DNA of 17,056 nt from JAUWOY01 sp034431315 (GTDB lineage Bacteria > Chloroflexota > Anaerolineae > VGOG01), in the NCBI GenBank assembly GCA_034431315.1, contig DAOUDK010000036.1, positions 1-17,056 on the forward strand, read 5' to 3'. Of this stretch, positions 7,037 through 14,500 are shown piece by piece. Numbering within the stretch: the first letter of the stretch is position 1; each line of letters starts with the position of its first letter. The notes beneath the pieces were generated by a model, which saw nothing but the letters and a program-made list of their open reading frames with translations, searched no databases and was not told the origin of the DNA. The position numbers and the translations under genes are program-made.

Positions 7037-8417
7037 GCGGAGTAGTGGTAGATTGCGATCAAGGTTCAGCTTAGCTTATTTCCGTCTCAAACATCGCCTG
7101 GCCTGGGCGATGTTCCCTGTCAGAGTGAGGGGCGTCAGGGTCGTTCCCTCGATTCTTTGGGGGAGCGTTCGCCGCCTTTGGCGCCAGGTGTTTCGGCGGC
7201 GGGAGACGGTCGAGGAACAGAACAACCGGAATCTGTATCTGGACGTCACCTGGTTCGGCGTCCTGAGCGGCATCACGTCCACTTTCGTCAGCGTGTTCGC
7301 CATCCGCCTGGGGGCCTCCAATACCCTGGTGGGACTGCTGGTCTCGCTGCCAGCGCTGATCAACATCTTCTGGCTGATACCATCGGCGCGGATCATCGAG
7401 CGTCAACGACGCCGCCTGCCTATCATCGTGCTGGCGGGCTTCCTGCAGCGTGTGGGCTACCTGCTCGTCGCGCTGATGCCCTTCGTGCTTCGCACCCATC
7501 GGCCAGAGGCCCTGGTCGCCCTGGTGGCTCTCATCACTCTCCCCACAGCTACGCTCAGCGTGGCCTTCACATCGCTGATCGCGGAGGTGGTGCCCATTGG
7601 CAAGCGCGCTCAGGTGGTCAGCACCCGCAACGTGCTCGTCTCCATCATCAGCACCGTAACTATGCTCATCAGCGGGAAGCTCCTCGACCTTCTGCCCTTC
7701 CCTCTGAACTACCAGCTCCTCTTCGGCGCTGGCTTCGCTGCCTCTTTGGTCAGCCTATACTACGTGAGCCGTATTCAGATAGCTGATGCCAGCGTGGCCG
7801 AATTCCGGCCCCGGCACAAGACACCACTCGTTACTCGCCTGCGCCGCTCCTTGAAACAGATAGCCAGCCAGCGCGATTTCGTGCGCTTTTCCGCCAGTGC
7901 TTTCGTCCTCCAATGGGGCCTCTATCTGCCCTCAGCTCTCTACGCCATCTATCGAGTGAAGAACCTGGGCGCTTCCGATACCTGGATTGGCCTGCTCTCT
8001 ATGGTGCAGAACGCGGTTACGATAGTGACCTATCTCTATTGGGGGAGAGTAGCCAGCCGAAAGGGCAACCGCCGGGTGCTGCTTATCTCTAGCTTGGGCG
8101 TGGTGCTCTACCCCGTCCTCACCGGCCTCTCGCCGAGGGTCGAGCTCCTTCTCCTCCCATCCATCGTCGCCGGCATCTTTGGAGCAGGGTTTAACCTGTC
8201 CTTCTTCAACACCTTGCTGGAGGTCTGTCCGCAGGAGCGACGCCCCAGCTACGTAGCCCTTAACACCACCGTGATCAACGTGGCCGCTTTCCTGGCCCCT
8301 CTGTTGGGCACTTCCCTGGCCAACTTCCTGGACATCAGAATCGCCCTCTTCATCGCCGGGGGCGTGCGCTTGTTGGGAGCGGGCCTTTTCTACCAATTGA
8401 TTGTCCGTAAGAGATAG
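7029..8417 (+). CDS. MFS-type transporter with a basic N-terminal extension
   Basis: A 462-residue integral membrane protein with about twelve hydrophobic segments, starting near residue 70 (WFGVLSGITSTFVSVFAIRLG). A loop of the MFS type is seen at ARIIERQRRRLP between segments 2 and 3. The first 65 or so residues are strongly basic (repeated R/K, including FRRRETVEEQNNRN) and cytoplasmic, longer than usual for the family. The substrate cannot be inferred. The ATG overlaps the HIT stop by eight bases, and a weak AAGAG precedes it, so translation is probably coupled. The link to the nucleotide hydrolase is unexplained. Confidence 0.85.
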   Translation: MTKRSSGRLRSRFSLAYFRLKHRLAWAMFPVRVRGVRVVPSILWGSVRRLWRQVFRRRETVEEQNNRNLYLDVTWFGVLSGITSTFVSVFAIRLGASNTLVGLLVSLPALINIFWLIPSARIIERQRRRLPIIVLAGFLQRVGYLLVALMPFVLRTHRPEALVALVALITLPTATLSVAFTSLIAEVVPIGKRAQVVSTRNVLVSIISTVTMLISGKLLDLLPFPLNYQLLFGAGFAASLVSLYYVSRIQIADASVAEFRPRHKTPLVTRLRRSLKQIASQRDFVRFSASAFVLQWGLYLPSALYAIYRVKNLGASDTWIGLLSMVQNAVTIVTYLYWGRVASRKGNRRVLLISSLGVVLYPVLTGLSPRVELLLLPSIVAGIFGAGFNLSFFNTLLEVCPQERRPSYVALNTTVINVAAFLAPLLGTSLANFLDIRIALFIAGGVRLLGAGLFYQLIVRKR

Positions 8418-8425
8418 CCAAATTC

Positions 8426-8472
8426 CGCCCTCTCCCTCCCCCCTGCCCGAAGGGCGGGGGTGGGTGAGGGCC
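8426..8472. repeat. GC-rich palindromic element between MFS and thiolase
   Basis: A C-run/G-run palindrome centred on GCCCGAAGGGC (CCCCTGCCC / GGGCGGGGG around a GAA loop, one G-U pair) fills most of the 71-base gap. There is no T-tract, so it is not a typical terminator. It resembles the elements at 6396 and 13672. Confidence 0.5.
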
Positions 8473-8488
8473 AAAGGAGGAAAGCTAA

Positions 8489-9679
8489 ATGAGTAACGAG
8501 CGCGAGGTTGTCATCGTCAGTGCAGCGCGCACTCCCATCGGCCGCTTCCAGGGTACGCTGTCCAACGTCCCTGCCTCAGAGCTGGGGGCGGTGGCCATCA
8601 AGGCGGCGGTGGAGCGGGCGGGCATCAACCCAGCCGACATCGCCGAGGTGCTGATGGGCAATGTGGTGCAGGCCGGGCAAGGCCAGGCACCTGCTCGTCA
8701 GGCAGCCATCAAAGCCGGCCTCCCGCCCTTCGTCGGGGCGACGACGGTGAACAAGATCTGCGGTTCGGGCCTGAAGACGGTGATGCTGGCGGCGGCGATG
8801 ATCCAGGTTGGCGACGGCGAGATTTTCGTCGCCGGGGGGATGGAGAGCATGGACCTGGGGCCTTACATCTTACCGAAGGCCCGCGTTGGCTACCGCCTGG
8901 GCAATGGCCAGCTCGTGGACGCGATGATCCACGACGGACTGTGGTGCACTTTCACCAACCAGCACGTGGGCAATTCGGCTGAGTGGATCGCCAAAGAGTA
9001 CGGCCTCACCCGCCAGGAGCTGGACGAGTTCGCTCACCACAGCCACAAAAAGGCCATCGCTGCCATTGATGCGGGGAAGTTCGAGGAGGAGATCGTGCCG
9101 GTGGAGGTTTCCCAGCGCAAGAGGCCGCCCATCATCTTCGATACCGATGAGTGCCCCCGCCGTGATACCTCGCTGGAGGCTCTGGCCAGGCTCAGGCCCG
9201 CTTTCCAAAAGGACGGCCTGGTGACGGCTGGCAACTCGCCGGGCATCACCGATGGGGCGGCCGCGGTGGTGGTGATGAGCCGGGGGAAGGCTGATGAGCT
9301 GGGGATAGAGCCGCTGGCGCGGATCATCGGCTACGATCAGGCGGCTGTGGAACCGCTGGAGGTTTTCACCGCCCCCATCTTCGCCACGCGCAAACTGCTG
9401 GAGAAGACCGGCTACAGCCTGGACGATCTCGACCTCATCGAGGCCAACGAGGCCTTCGCCGCCCAGATGGTGGCCGACGGCAAGGCGCTGGGCTGGGACT
9501 GGGACAAGGTCAACGTCAACGGCGGGGCCATCGCCCTGGGCCATCCCATTGGCTGCAGCGGCACTCGCGTATTAGTCACCCTCATCTACGCCCTGAAGGA
9601 TCGCGGCCTGAGGGCCGGCCTGGCCACCCTCTGTCTGGGGGGAGGGGGAGCGGTGGCGATGATTATCGAGCTGACCTGA
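8489..9679 (+). CDS. Acetyl-CoA C-acetyltransferase (thiolase)
   Basis: Catalyses reversible Claisen condensation of two acetyl-CoA to acetoacetyl-CoA, or the thiolytic reverse step of beta-oxidation. The 396-residue length is typical. The nucleophile is C91 in NKICGSGLK. The other active-site motifs are NEAF (320-323), H352 in GGAIALGHPIGCSG and C382 in CLGGGGA, which correspond to C89/H348/C378 of the Zoogloea enzyme. AGGAGG lies eight bases before the ATG. It follows the MFS gene by 71 bases and faces the aldehyde oxidoreductase operon tail to tail. Whether it works in degradation, butyrate-type synthesis or storage-polymer synthesis cannot be decided, because no partner dehydrogenase is in view. 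Confidence 0.95.
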   Translation: MSNEREVVIVSAARTPIGRFQGTLSNVPASELGAVAIKAAVERAGINPADIAEVLMGNVVQAGQGQAPARQAAIKAGLPPFVGATTVNKICGSGLKTVMLAAAMIQVGDGEIFVAGGMESMDLGPYILPKARVGYRLGNGQLVDAMIHDGLWCTFTNQHVGNSAEWIAKEYGLTRQELDEFAHHSHKKAIAAIDAGKFEEEIVPVEVSQRKRPPIIFDTDECPRRDTSLEALARLRPAFQKDGLVTAGNSPGITDGAAAVVVMSRGKADELGIEPLARIIGYDQAAVEPLEVFTAPIFATRKLLEKTGYSLDDLDLIEANEAFAAQMVADGKALGWDWDKVNVNGGAIALGHPIGCSGTRVLVTLIYALKDRGLRAGLATLCLGGGGAVAMIIELT

Positions 9680-9698
9680 ACGTCTCAAATCTATCACT

Positions 9699-9749
9699 GG
9701 AAGTTGGATGTTGGATGTTCCAACCTCTAATTTCTAATCTCTAATTTCC
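9699..9749. repeat. Short tandem-repeat tract at the convergent thiolase/AOR junction
   Basis: Contains two copies of TTGGATG (9704-9717) followed by three 7-base units TCTAATT, TCTAATC, TCTAATT (9726-9746). The tract is bounded by GGAA and TTCC. On the minus strand it supplies the last codons (E-I-R-D) and the TAG stop of the oxidoreductase gene. It looks like a dispersed low-complexity element and not a terminator. Confidence 0.55.
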
Positions 9750-11581
9750 AAAGCCACCCACCCCAACCCCAATTCCTCCAGCTTCTCCCGGCCTGGCTTG
9801 CCCGTTTCCGTATCCCAGCCCCTGACCGCGTAGTACTCCTTGAGCATCAGTTCCAGGTTGGGCACGTGGCCCTGAGTACCGCCCTCAGCGAGGGGCTGCA
9901 AGAGCAGTTGGGGCAGCCTGTCGTCGGCGCGGGTCAGCCCCAGGCGATTGTTGAAAGCTCGCTTCAGGTTCCAGATACGCTCCCCCGCGAGCAATATGTC
10001 GTCAGGGGTCACTTCCCAGCCGGTGGCTGCTGCCAGCAGGTCAACATAGCTCTGGACAGGGGCATTGGAGAAGTAGCACACGATGAGGGCATTGCAGAAG
10101 CTGCGCCAGTCCTGATGGCGAGCCACAATCTGGGCCTTGCCGTCCGCCTGAAAACGGTCGGTCATAGGAATCCCCAACTCATCCACCGATCGCCCGCTCT
10201 CTACCCAATACATATCACCCTGATTGTGGCTTCCCCCAAGGGGAGAGGTGGCGTAGACCAGGGCCATGGCCGGAAAGGCACGGGGATCGTGCATACCTAC
10301 CTCCAGACCGTTGACCTGGACGGCCTGCTCCTCCACTCCATACCGCTGACCCAGCCGTCGCGAGCCCTCGGCCAAGGCATCGCCAAAGCCCTCTCTTCGC
10401 GCGATCATCCCGATCAGATCGGCCACTGTGTCCGGATCGCCCCATCGCAGAGCCAGGCCGCCCGTCTCGGCGGGGCCGATTACACCGCCCTCGAAGAGAT
10501 AATGGGCGAAGGCAATGGTAGAGCCAGTGCTGATGGTGTCCAGGCCATAGGCGTCGCAGAGGTGACCCAGGTAGGAGACGGCTGGGAGGTCGTCAATGAG
10601 CAGCATAGTGCCCAAAGCAGCAACGGTCTCGTACTCTGGTCCCTTGGTCTCCTTTAGCTTATACCTACCCTCTTTCACCTCCACCTTGCGTCCGCAGGCG
10701 ATGGGGCAGCCGTAGCAGGTGGAGCGGCCGGTGAGGATGGTCTCGGCCATGGTCGAGCCGCTGAGGGCATACGCCTCGGGAAACTCCCCTTCGGTAAAAT
10801 AGCGGTTGGGAACGCTCCCCAAAAGCATGAGGTAATCGAGAGTTCCGGCCGTTCCTGTGACCCGAAGCACCTCGGTGAGGGCATCATTCTTGAGGATGCT
10901 CAGCATCTCCCGGACGACGGTCTTGAAACGCGCCTCCTCGGCCAGAGGCACTTGTCCGTTGCCGCGCACGGCCACAGCCTTGAGGTTCTTGGAGCCCATG
11001 ACCGTACCCATGCCGGTTCGGCCTGCTGCTCGCCCTTTATCGCTCATGATGGCCGCGTACTTCACCAGGTTCTCACCCGCCGGGCCGATGCAGGCCACTC
11101 TGGTCTTAGCGTCGCCCACTTCTTCCTTGATGGCTTCCTGGGTTTCGTAGGTACCCTTGCCCCAGAAGCGACTGGCGTCTCGGAGGCTGGCCTTGCCATC
11201 GGCGATGTGCAGGTAGATCGGCTCTGACGCCTGGCCCTTGACGATGATGCCGTCGTAGCCGGCAAAGCGCATCTCCGGCCCGAAGAAGCCGCCGCAATTG
11301 GACTCGCCCCAGAGGCCGGTGAGGGGCGAGCGGGCGCAGATCACGAAGCGGCCACAGGAAGGGGCGCGGGTGCCCGTGAGCGGGCCGGCCATGAAGAACA
11401 GCGGATTGGCAGGATTTAACGGATCGAGGTCAGGATCAGGATCCAGCAGGTCATAAAGATAGCGGGCAGCCAGGCCGCTGCCGCCGATGAATTGGCGGGC
11501 GTAGTTTTCATTCAGGGGTTCGTCTTCGATCTTGCCGCTGGTCAAGTCCACGACCAGCAGTTTGCTCATGTAGCCGTTCAT
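9734..11581 (-). CDS. aor: Aldehyde:ferredoxin oxidoreductase (tungstopterin enzyme)
   Basis: Interconverts aldehydes and carboxylic acids with ferredoxin as electron carrier, using a tungsten bis-pterin and one [4Fe-4S] cluster in the cytosol. The 615 residues match the family length. Cluster cysteines C289, C292 and C296 (CYGCPIAC) and C496 match the known 288/291/295/494 set of the Pyrococcus enzyme. The two pterin-binding DxxG-type motifs are seen as DAYGLD (343-348) and DWRSFC (491-496). The N-terminal domain has FIGGSGLAARYLY and NCGGFFGPEMRFAGYDG. ATG 11581 has AGGAG six bases upstream. The C-terminal residues are encoded by a repeat tract. Downstream of the alcohol dehydrogenase, with a structured element between. 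Substrate range is unknown. Confidence 0.95.
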   Translation of the reverse strand: MNGYMSKLLVVDLTSGKIEDEPLNENYARQFIGGSGLAARYLYDLLDPDPDLDPLNPANPLFFMAGPLTGTRAPSCGRFVICARSPLTGLWGESNCGGFFGPEMRFAGYDGIIVKGQASEPIYLHIADGKASLRDASRFWGKGTYETQEAIKEEVGDAKTRVACIGPAGENLVKYAAIMSDKGRAAGRTGMGTVMGSKNLKAVAVRGNGQVPLAEEARFKTVVREMLSILKNDALTEVLRVTGTAGTLDYLMLLGSVPNRYFTEGEFPEAYALSGSTMAETILTGRSTCYGCPIACGRKVEVKEGRYKLKETKGPEYETVAALGTMLLIDDLPAVSYLGHLCDAYGLDTISTGSTIAFAHYLFEGGVIGPAETGGLALRWGDPDTVADLIGMIARREGFGDALAEGSRRLGQRYGVEEQAVQVNGLEVGMHDPRAFPAMALVYATSPLGGSHNQGDMYWVESGRSVDELGIPMTDRFQADGKAQIVARHQDWRSFCNALIVCYFSNAPVQSYVDLLAAATGWEVTPDDILLAGERIWNLKRAFNNRLGLTRADDRLPQLLLQPLAEGGTQGHVPNLELMLKEYYAVRGWDTETGKPGREKLEELGLGWVALEIRD

Positions 11582-11611
11582 AGCGTTCTCCTTTCTTCCT
11601 TGCTACGAAGG

Positions 11612-11840
11612 AGCGTCCCCGCCCATACGCATCAAGTTAAGGATTATGTTGCGCTTGCCGAGGCCGCACGGCGATGAAGTCGCCGTGCTACGGAGCTTCC
11701 GCCCGATGAATCGGGCTCAAGAACCCCGTTTACGGGGTGGCAGCTTCGTAGCCGTGGCACTTTATGCCACGGCGGGGCTGGCCAGCAACCGTTTTCCCAC
11801 AGGTAGCCGTCTTAGCTTAATGCATATAGCGTCCCCGCCC
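11612..11840. mobile_element. Structured 203-bp palindromic element flanked by 13-bp direct repeats
   Basis: Perfect direct repeats AGCGTCCCCGCCC (11612-11624 and 11828-11840) immediately flank imperfect 17-base inverted ends (11625-11641 and 11811-11827, 14 of 17 pairing). Inside are four hairpins: 11666-11688 (9-bp stem), 11701-11716 (6-bp), 11723-11738 (6-bp, TTTA loop) and 11751-11773 (9-bp). The two central hairpins sit inside an outer stem, 11687-11700 with 11739-11752 (12 of 14 pairing). No ORF of note is present. The layout fits a non-autonomous, MITE-like insertion with a target duplication, or a structured RNA. It occupies the leader of the oxidoreductase gene, ending 31 bases before its ATG. 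Confidence 0.6.
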
Positions 11841-11854
11841 CGGTCTCATCCCCC

Positions 11855-13015
11855 CTAGAAATCAACAACCCTGCCCTCGTAGGCGTAGCGGTAGAGCCTC
11901 TCAAACTCCTCGGTGCTGGGGATGCGGGGGCTGGTGACAGCGCAGGAGTCGTTCTCGGCGTTCTCGACCAGCTTCGGAAGCTCCCTCTCGAACTCGTCCG
12001 GTGAGATGCCCAATTCCCCGATGGTGGTCGGCTGGCTCAACATCTTGAGCAGACCTCGGATGGCGGATACCAGGCTCGCCGCTCCATCCTCTTCGCTCTC
12101 CGCCGCCAGCCCCAGGAAGCGGGCTATCTCCGCGTAGCGCGTCCCCCCGCCTCTGACGACGAACTCGATAGTGTAGGGTAAGAAGAGGCCCACGGCTCGA
12201 CCGTGGGGGACGTGGAAGACGCCCCCCAGGGAATGGCCCATGCTGTGAGCCAGGGCGGCCAGGGCGTTGCCGAAACCCAGCCCGGCGATGGTGGCCGCGT
12301 TGTGCATCTTCTCTCGCGCCTCCCGGTCGCCTTTTGCGTAAGCAGGCGGCAGGTAATCGAAGACCAACTGGACGGCCTTGAGGCACAGGCCATTGGAGAA
12401 GTCGTTGCGCCAGGTGCAGGTGTAACCTTCGATGGCATGGGTTAGAGCATCCATGCCCGTGTCGGCGGTGATCTGAGGGGGCAGATCGGCCACGAAGGCG
12501 GGGTCAACGATGGCGATGTCGGCCACGTTCTCCCGCGAGCCCAGGCCCAGCTTGCGTCTCTCCTTGGTATCGGTGAGCACGACGGCCCAGGTGACCTCGG
12601 CCCCGGTGCCCGAAGTGGTGGGAATGGCGATGAGGCGGGCTTTTTTGCGCAGGCCCAGCATCTCCGCGGGGCTGATCGCATCGGGCTCCAAGTCGGGCCG
12701 CTCGTAGAGCACCCACACGGCCTTGGCGGCGTCCATCGCCGAGCCACCGCCCAGCCCGACGATCCAATCAGGCTCGTAGGCCAGCGCGACCTGCGCTCCC
12801 CGCTTCACTGTCTCCAGCGACGGATCAGGCTCCACCTCAGCGAAGACCCGCGTCTCGATCCCCGCCTTCTCGAAGTGGCCGATCACCCTGTCCACAAAGC
12901 CCAGCCTCACCATGTTTTCGTCAGTGATGATGAGGGCTCGCACGCCCTCGATCTCGTCCAGATAGCCCAGGGCATCCTCGCCGAAGACGATCTCCGGACT
13001 ATTGAAGAACCACAT
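11855..13015 (-). CDS. Iron-containing alcohol dehydrogenase
   Basis: NAD(P)-dependent group III (Fe-type) dehydrogenase of 386 residues that interconverts alcohols and aldehydes in the cytosol. The nucleotide-binding GGGSAMD is at 89-95 and IPTTSGTGAEVT is at 131-142. The metal ligands are D189 and H193 (DALTHAIEGY), H257 (AHSMGHSLGG) and H271 (HVPHG), with spacing nearly identical to FucO. AGGAGG lies six bases before the ATG. It follows the SCP2 gene by 21 bases and precedes the aldehyde:ferredoxin oxidoreductase, so it could supply or consume that enzyme's aldehyde. The exact substrate cannot be told from sequence. Confidence 0.95.
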   Translation of the reverse strand: MWFFNSPEIVFGEDALGYLDEIEGVRALIITDENMVRLGFVDRVIGHFEKAGIETRVFAEVEPDPSLETVKRGAQVALAYEPDWIVGLGGGSAMDAAKAVWVLYERPDLEPDAISPAEMLGLRKKARLIAIPTTSGTGAEVTWAVVLTDTKERRKLGLGSRENVADIAIVDPAFVADLPPQITADTGMDALTHAIEGYTCTWRNDFSNGLCLKAVQLVFDYLPPAYAKGDREAREKMHNAATIAGLGFGNALAALAHSMGHSLGGVFHVPHGRAVGLFLPYTIEFVVRGGGTRYAEIARFLGLAAESEEDGAASLVSAIRGLLKMLSQPTTIGELGISPDEFERELPKLVENAENDSCAVTSPRIPSTEEFERLYRYAYEGRVVDF

Positions 13016-13036
13016 CTTTCTCCTCCTAACAGGTGC

Positions 13037-13447
13037 CTACTCGCCTGGGAACTCCGTCGGGACGAGCGTGCAGCAGTTGACCAGTTCCTGGGCGGCCTTA
13101 ACGTTGCGCATGATCATGGCCATGTTGCCCTTGAGCTTCAGTTGACGGGTCATCAGCCCCTGGATGGGGTCCAGCTTCTTCTCGATGACCTTGCGCCAGG
13201 AGCTCAGCGACGCACTCATCCTGAAGACCGGCTGCTCCTCCTTCTCGTCGCCGATGAGCCTGGCCCCGCGGCACTTTCCGTGCCAGAGGTCAATGTAGAA
13301 GATGCCCTGCTCTTCTATCTCGCCCCCTGGCTCGACGATGAAGTAGAAATCGCCCTCCCAGTTCTTGGCCGCCTGGGCGTAGGCCTCGCTCTGGTTGAGC
13401 TCCTGGCAAACAGCCTTGATCCATTCGTCCGAAATAAAGTTTGGCAT
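13037..13447 (-). CDS. SCP2 sterol-binding-domain protein
   Basis: A small single-domain protein of 136 residues resembling the SCP2 lipid-transfer fold, which binds fatty acids, acyl-CoA or sterol-like lipids in a hydrophobic tunnel. Visible are the first strands around GDFYFIVEPGG and GIFYIDLWHGKCRGARL, then FRMSASLSSWRKVIEKKLDP and the C-terminal MTRQLKLKGNMAMIMRNVKA. ATG 13447 is well supported by AGGAGG six bases upstream; the open frame runs another 83 codons upstream through low-complexity sequence over the end of murI, which is not believed to be coding. It lies 21 bases before the alcohol dehydrogenase, so it may carry a lipid or acyl substrate for it. That link is inferred from position alone. 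Confidence 0.85.
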   Translation of the reverse strand: MPNFISDEWIKAVCQELNQSEAYAQAAKNWEGDFYFIVEPGGEIEEQGIFYIDLWHGKCRGARLIGDEKEEQPVFRMSASLSSWRKVIEKKLDPIQGLMTRQLKLKGNMAMIMRNVKAAQELVNCCTLVPTEFPGE

Positions 13448-13521
13448 TTTCTTCCTCCTTCTTAAAGTTTTGTTATCGTTTGGCACTACATCGAATTGAG
13501 AAAGGAACGAATTCTTTGCTT

Positions 13522-14499
13522 TCAATTCGCTTTTTTCCAAATTCGCTGTAGTGTTTCGGCATCTGCCCCCCACTTCACCTGTTGCACCTGGCCCCGTTCG
13601 CCGATCAGCCTCTCCACCATTGCTGCGAAGGCCTTCGGGTCGCCGCTGGTGTAGAATAAATGCTTGCCCACCCTGCCCCCCCTCTTTCCCCCCCAACTTT
13701 GGGGTGGAGGAAGGTTGGCCAGCCCTTTCGCCTCCAACACCCGGCCAGTTTGACGGGCCACGGCCGGGCTGGGATCTATCACCTTCACCCCTGGCCCCAC
13801 CACCCGCTCGATGGTTTTCCGCAGGAAGGGGTAGTGAGTGCAGCCCAGCACCAGCGAGTCAATGCCCGCCTCCAGCATCGGCTTCAGATAGTCCGCCAAA
13901 AGCGCCTCGGTCTCGACATCCTCGATAAGCCCCGCCTCGACCCTCTCCACCAGGCCGGGGCAGACCTGGGTGTAAACGTCTACGTTGGCGGCGAAGCGTT
14001 CCACCAGCCTGGCGAAGAGCCTCCCCTGAAAAGTGACCTGAGTGGCGATGACTCCTAGCTTCTTGCTCTCGGTCATCTCCGCCGCCGGCTTGATGGCTGG
14101 CTCCATCCCCACGATGGGTACTGGAAAGATCGCCCGCAGGTGATGCAAACTGGCTGCTGAGGCGGTGTTGCAGGCCACCACCACGATCTTAGCCCCCTGT
14201 TGGACCAGAAAGGCCGTAACAGCCTCGGACAGTTTTCTGACCTCTTCCAGAGGGCGGGGACCGTAGGGACAGTTCGCGCCGTCGGCGAAATAGAGGATGT
14301 CCTCGTGGGGCAACTGCCTGGCAATCTCCCGCATCACCGAGAGACCGCCCACGCCGGAGTCAAAGACCCCGATAGCTCGCTGCTGGCTGGAGGTGCCAGG
14401 CACTTCCGAAAAAGCTGTCTGGCCCAGGGCCGAAGACGATTGGGGAGCGCTTTTCGCCTTGGGATCTTCGATGAAAGTGCCTGGCACCTGGATGCTCAT
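13522..14499 (-). CDS. murI: Glutamate racemase with two in-frame insertions
   Basis: Converts L- to D-glutamate for peptidoglycan synthesis, in the cytosol. Catalytic features are D47 (FDSGVGGLS), C110 (VVACNTASA) and C220 (LGCTHYPFL). At 325 residues it is about 55 longer than the usual 265-270. Residues 1-40 form a Ser/Pro-rich extension encoded by a DNA segment with 15-bp inverted arms. Residues 264-277 (PPPQSWGGKRGGRV) come from a GC-rich palindrome and interrupt the C-terminal lobe. ATG 14499 has GAGGAG five bases upstream and starts one base after the hydrolase stop, so that start is firm. The core motifs are intact, so the enzyme is probably active. Confidence 0.93.
   Translation of the reverse strand: MSIQVPGTFIEDPKAKSAPQSSSALGQTAFSEVPGTSSQQRAIGVFDSGVGGLSVMREIARQLPHEDILYFADGANCPYGPRPLEEVRKLSEAVTAFLVQQGAKIVVVACNTASAASLHHLRAIFPVPIVGMEPAIKPAAEMTESKKLGVIATQVTFQGRLFARLVERFAANVDVYTQVCPGLVERVEAGLIEDVETEALLADYLKPMLEAGIDSLVLGCTHYPFLRKTIERVVGPGVKVIDPSPAVARQTGRVLEAKGLANLPPPQSWGGKRGGRVGKHLFYTSGDPKAFAAMVERLIGERGQVQQVKWGADAETLQRIWKKAN
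13672..13710. repeat. GC-rich palindrome inserted in the murI coding sequence
   Basis: A C-run/G-run tract containing CCCCAA (13691-13696) and TTGGGG (13699-13704) with a 2-base loop. It is read in frame as about 14 Pro/Gly/Arg-rich residues (264-277 of MurI) before the conserved LFYTSGDP. Of the same general class as the non-coding elements at 6396 and 8426. Confidence 0.5.
14391..14489. repeat. 15-bp inverted repeat bounding the murI N-terminal extension
   Basis: Arms AGGTGCCAGGCACTT (14391-14405) and its exact reverse complement (14475-14489) are 69 bases apart. Each arm holds the near-palindrome GTGCCAGGCAC. The inner flanks also pair roughly (CGAAAAAGC with GCGCTTTTCG). The segment encodes residues 4-36 of MurI, and both arms give the peptide VPGT. 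Confidence 0.65.
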
Positions 14500-14500
14500 G

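Noticed and set aside
11646..11858. Plus-strand ORF of 70 codons across the structured element
   Set aside because: The peptide is a translation of hairpin arms and has no ribosome-binding site or recognisable domain.
13492..13529. CGAATTGA/TCAATTCG dyad at the murI-SCP2 junction as a terminator
   Set aside because: The stem is AT-rich with only 8 bp, a 22-base loop and no T-tract, so it is not convincing.
13448..13696. 83-codon upstream extension of the SCP2 frame
   Set aside because: It runs antiphase through the 3' end of murI with low-complexity composition. The ATG at 13447 has AGGAGG and begins where the domain begins.
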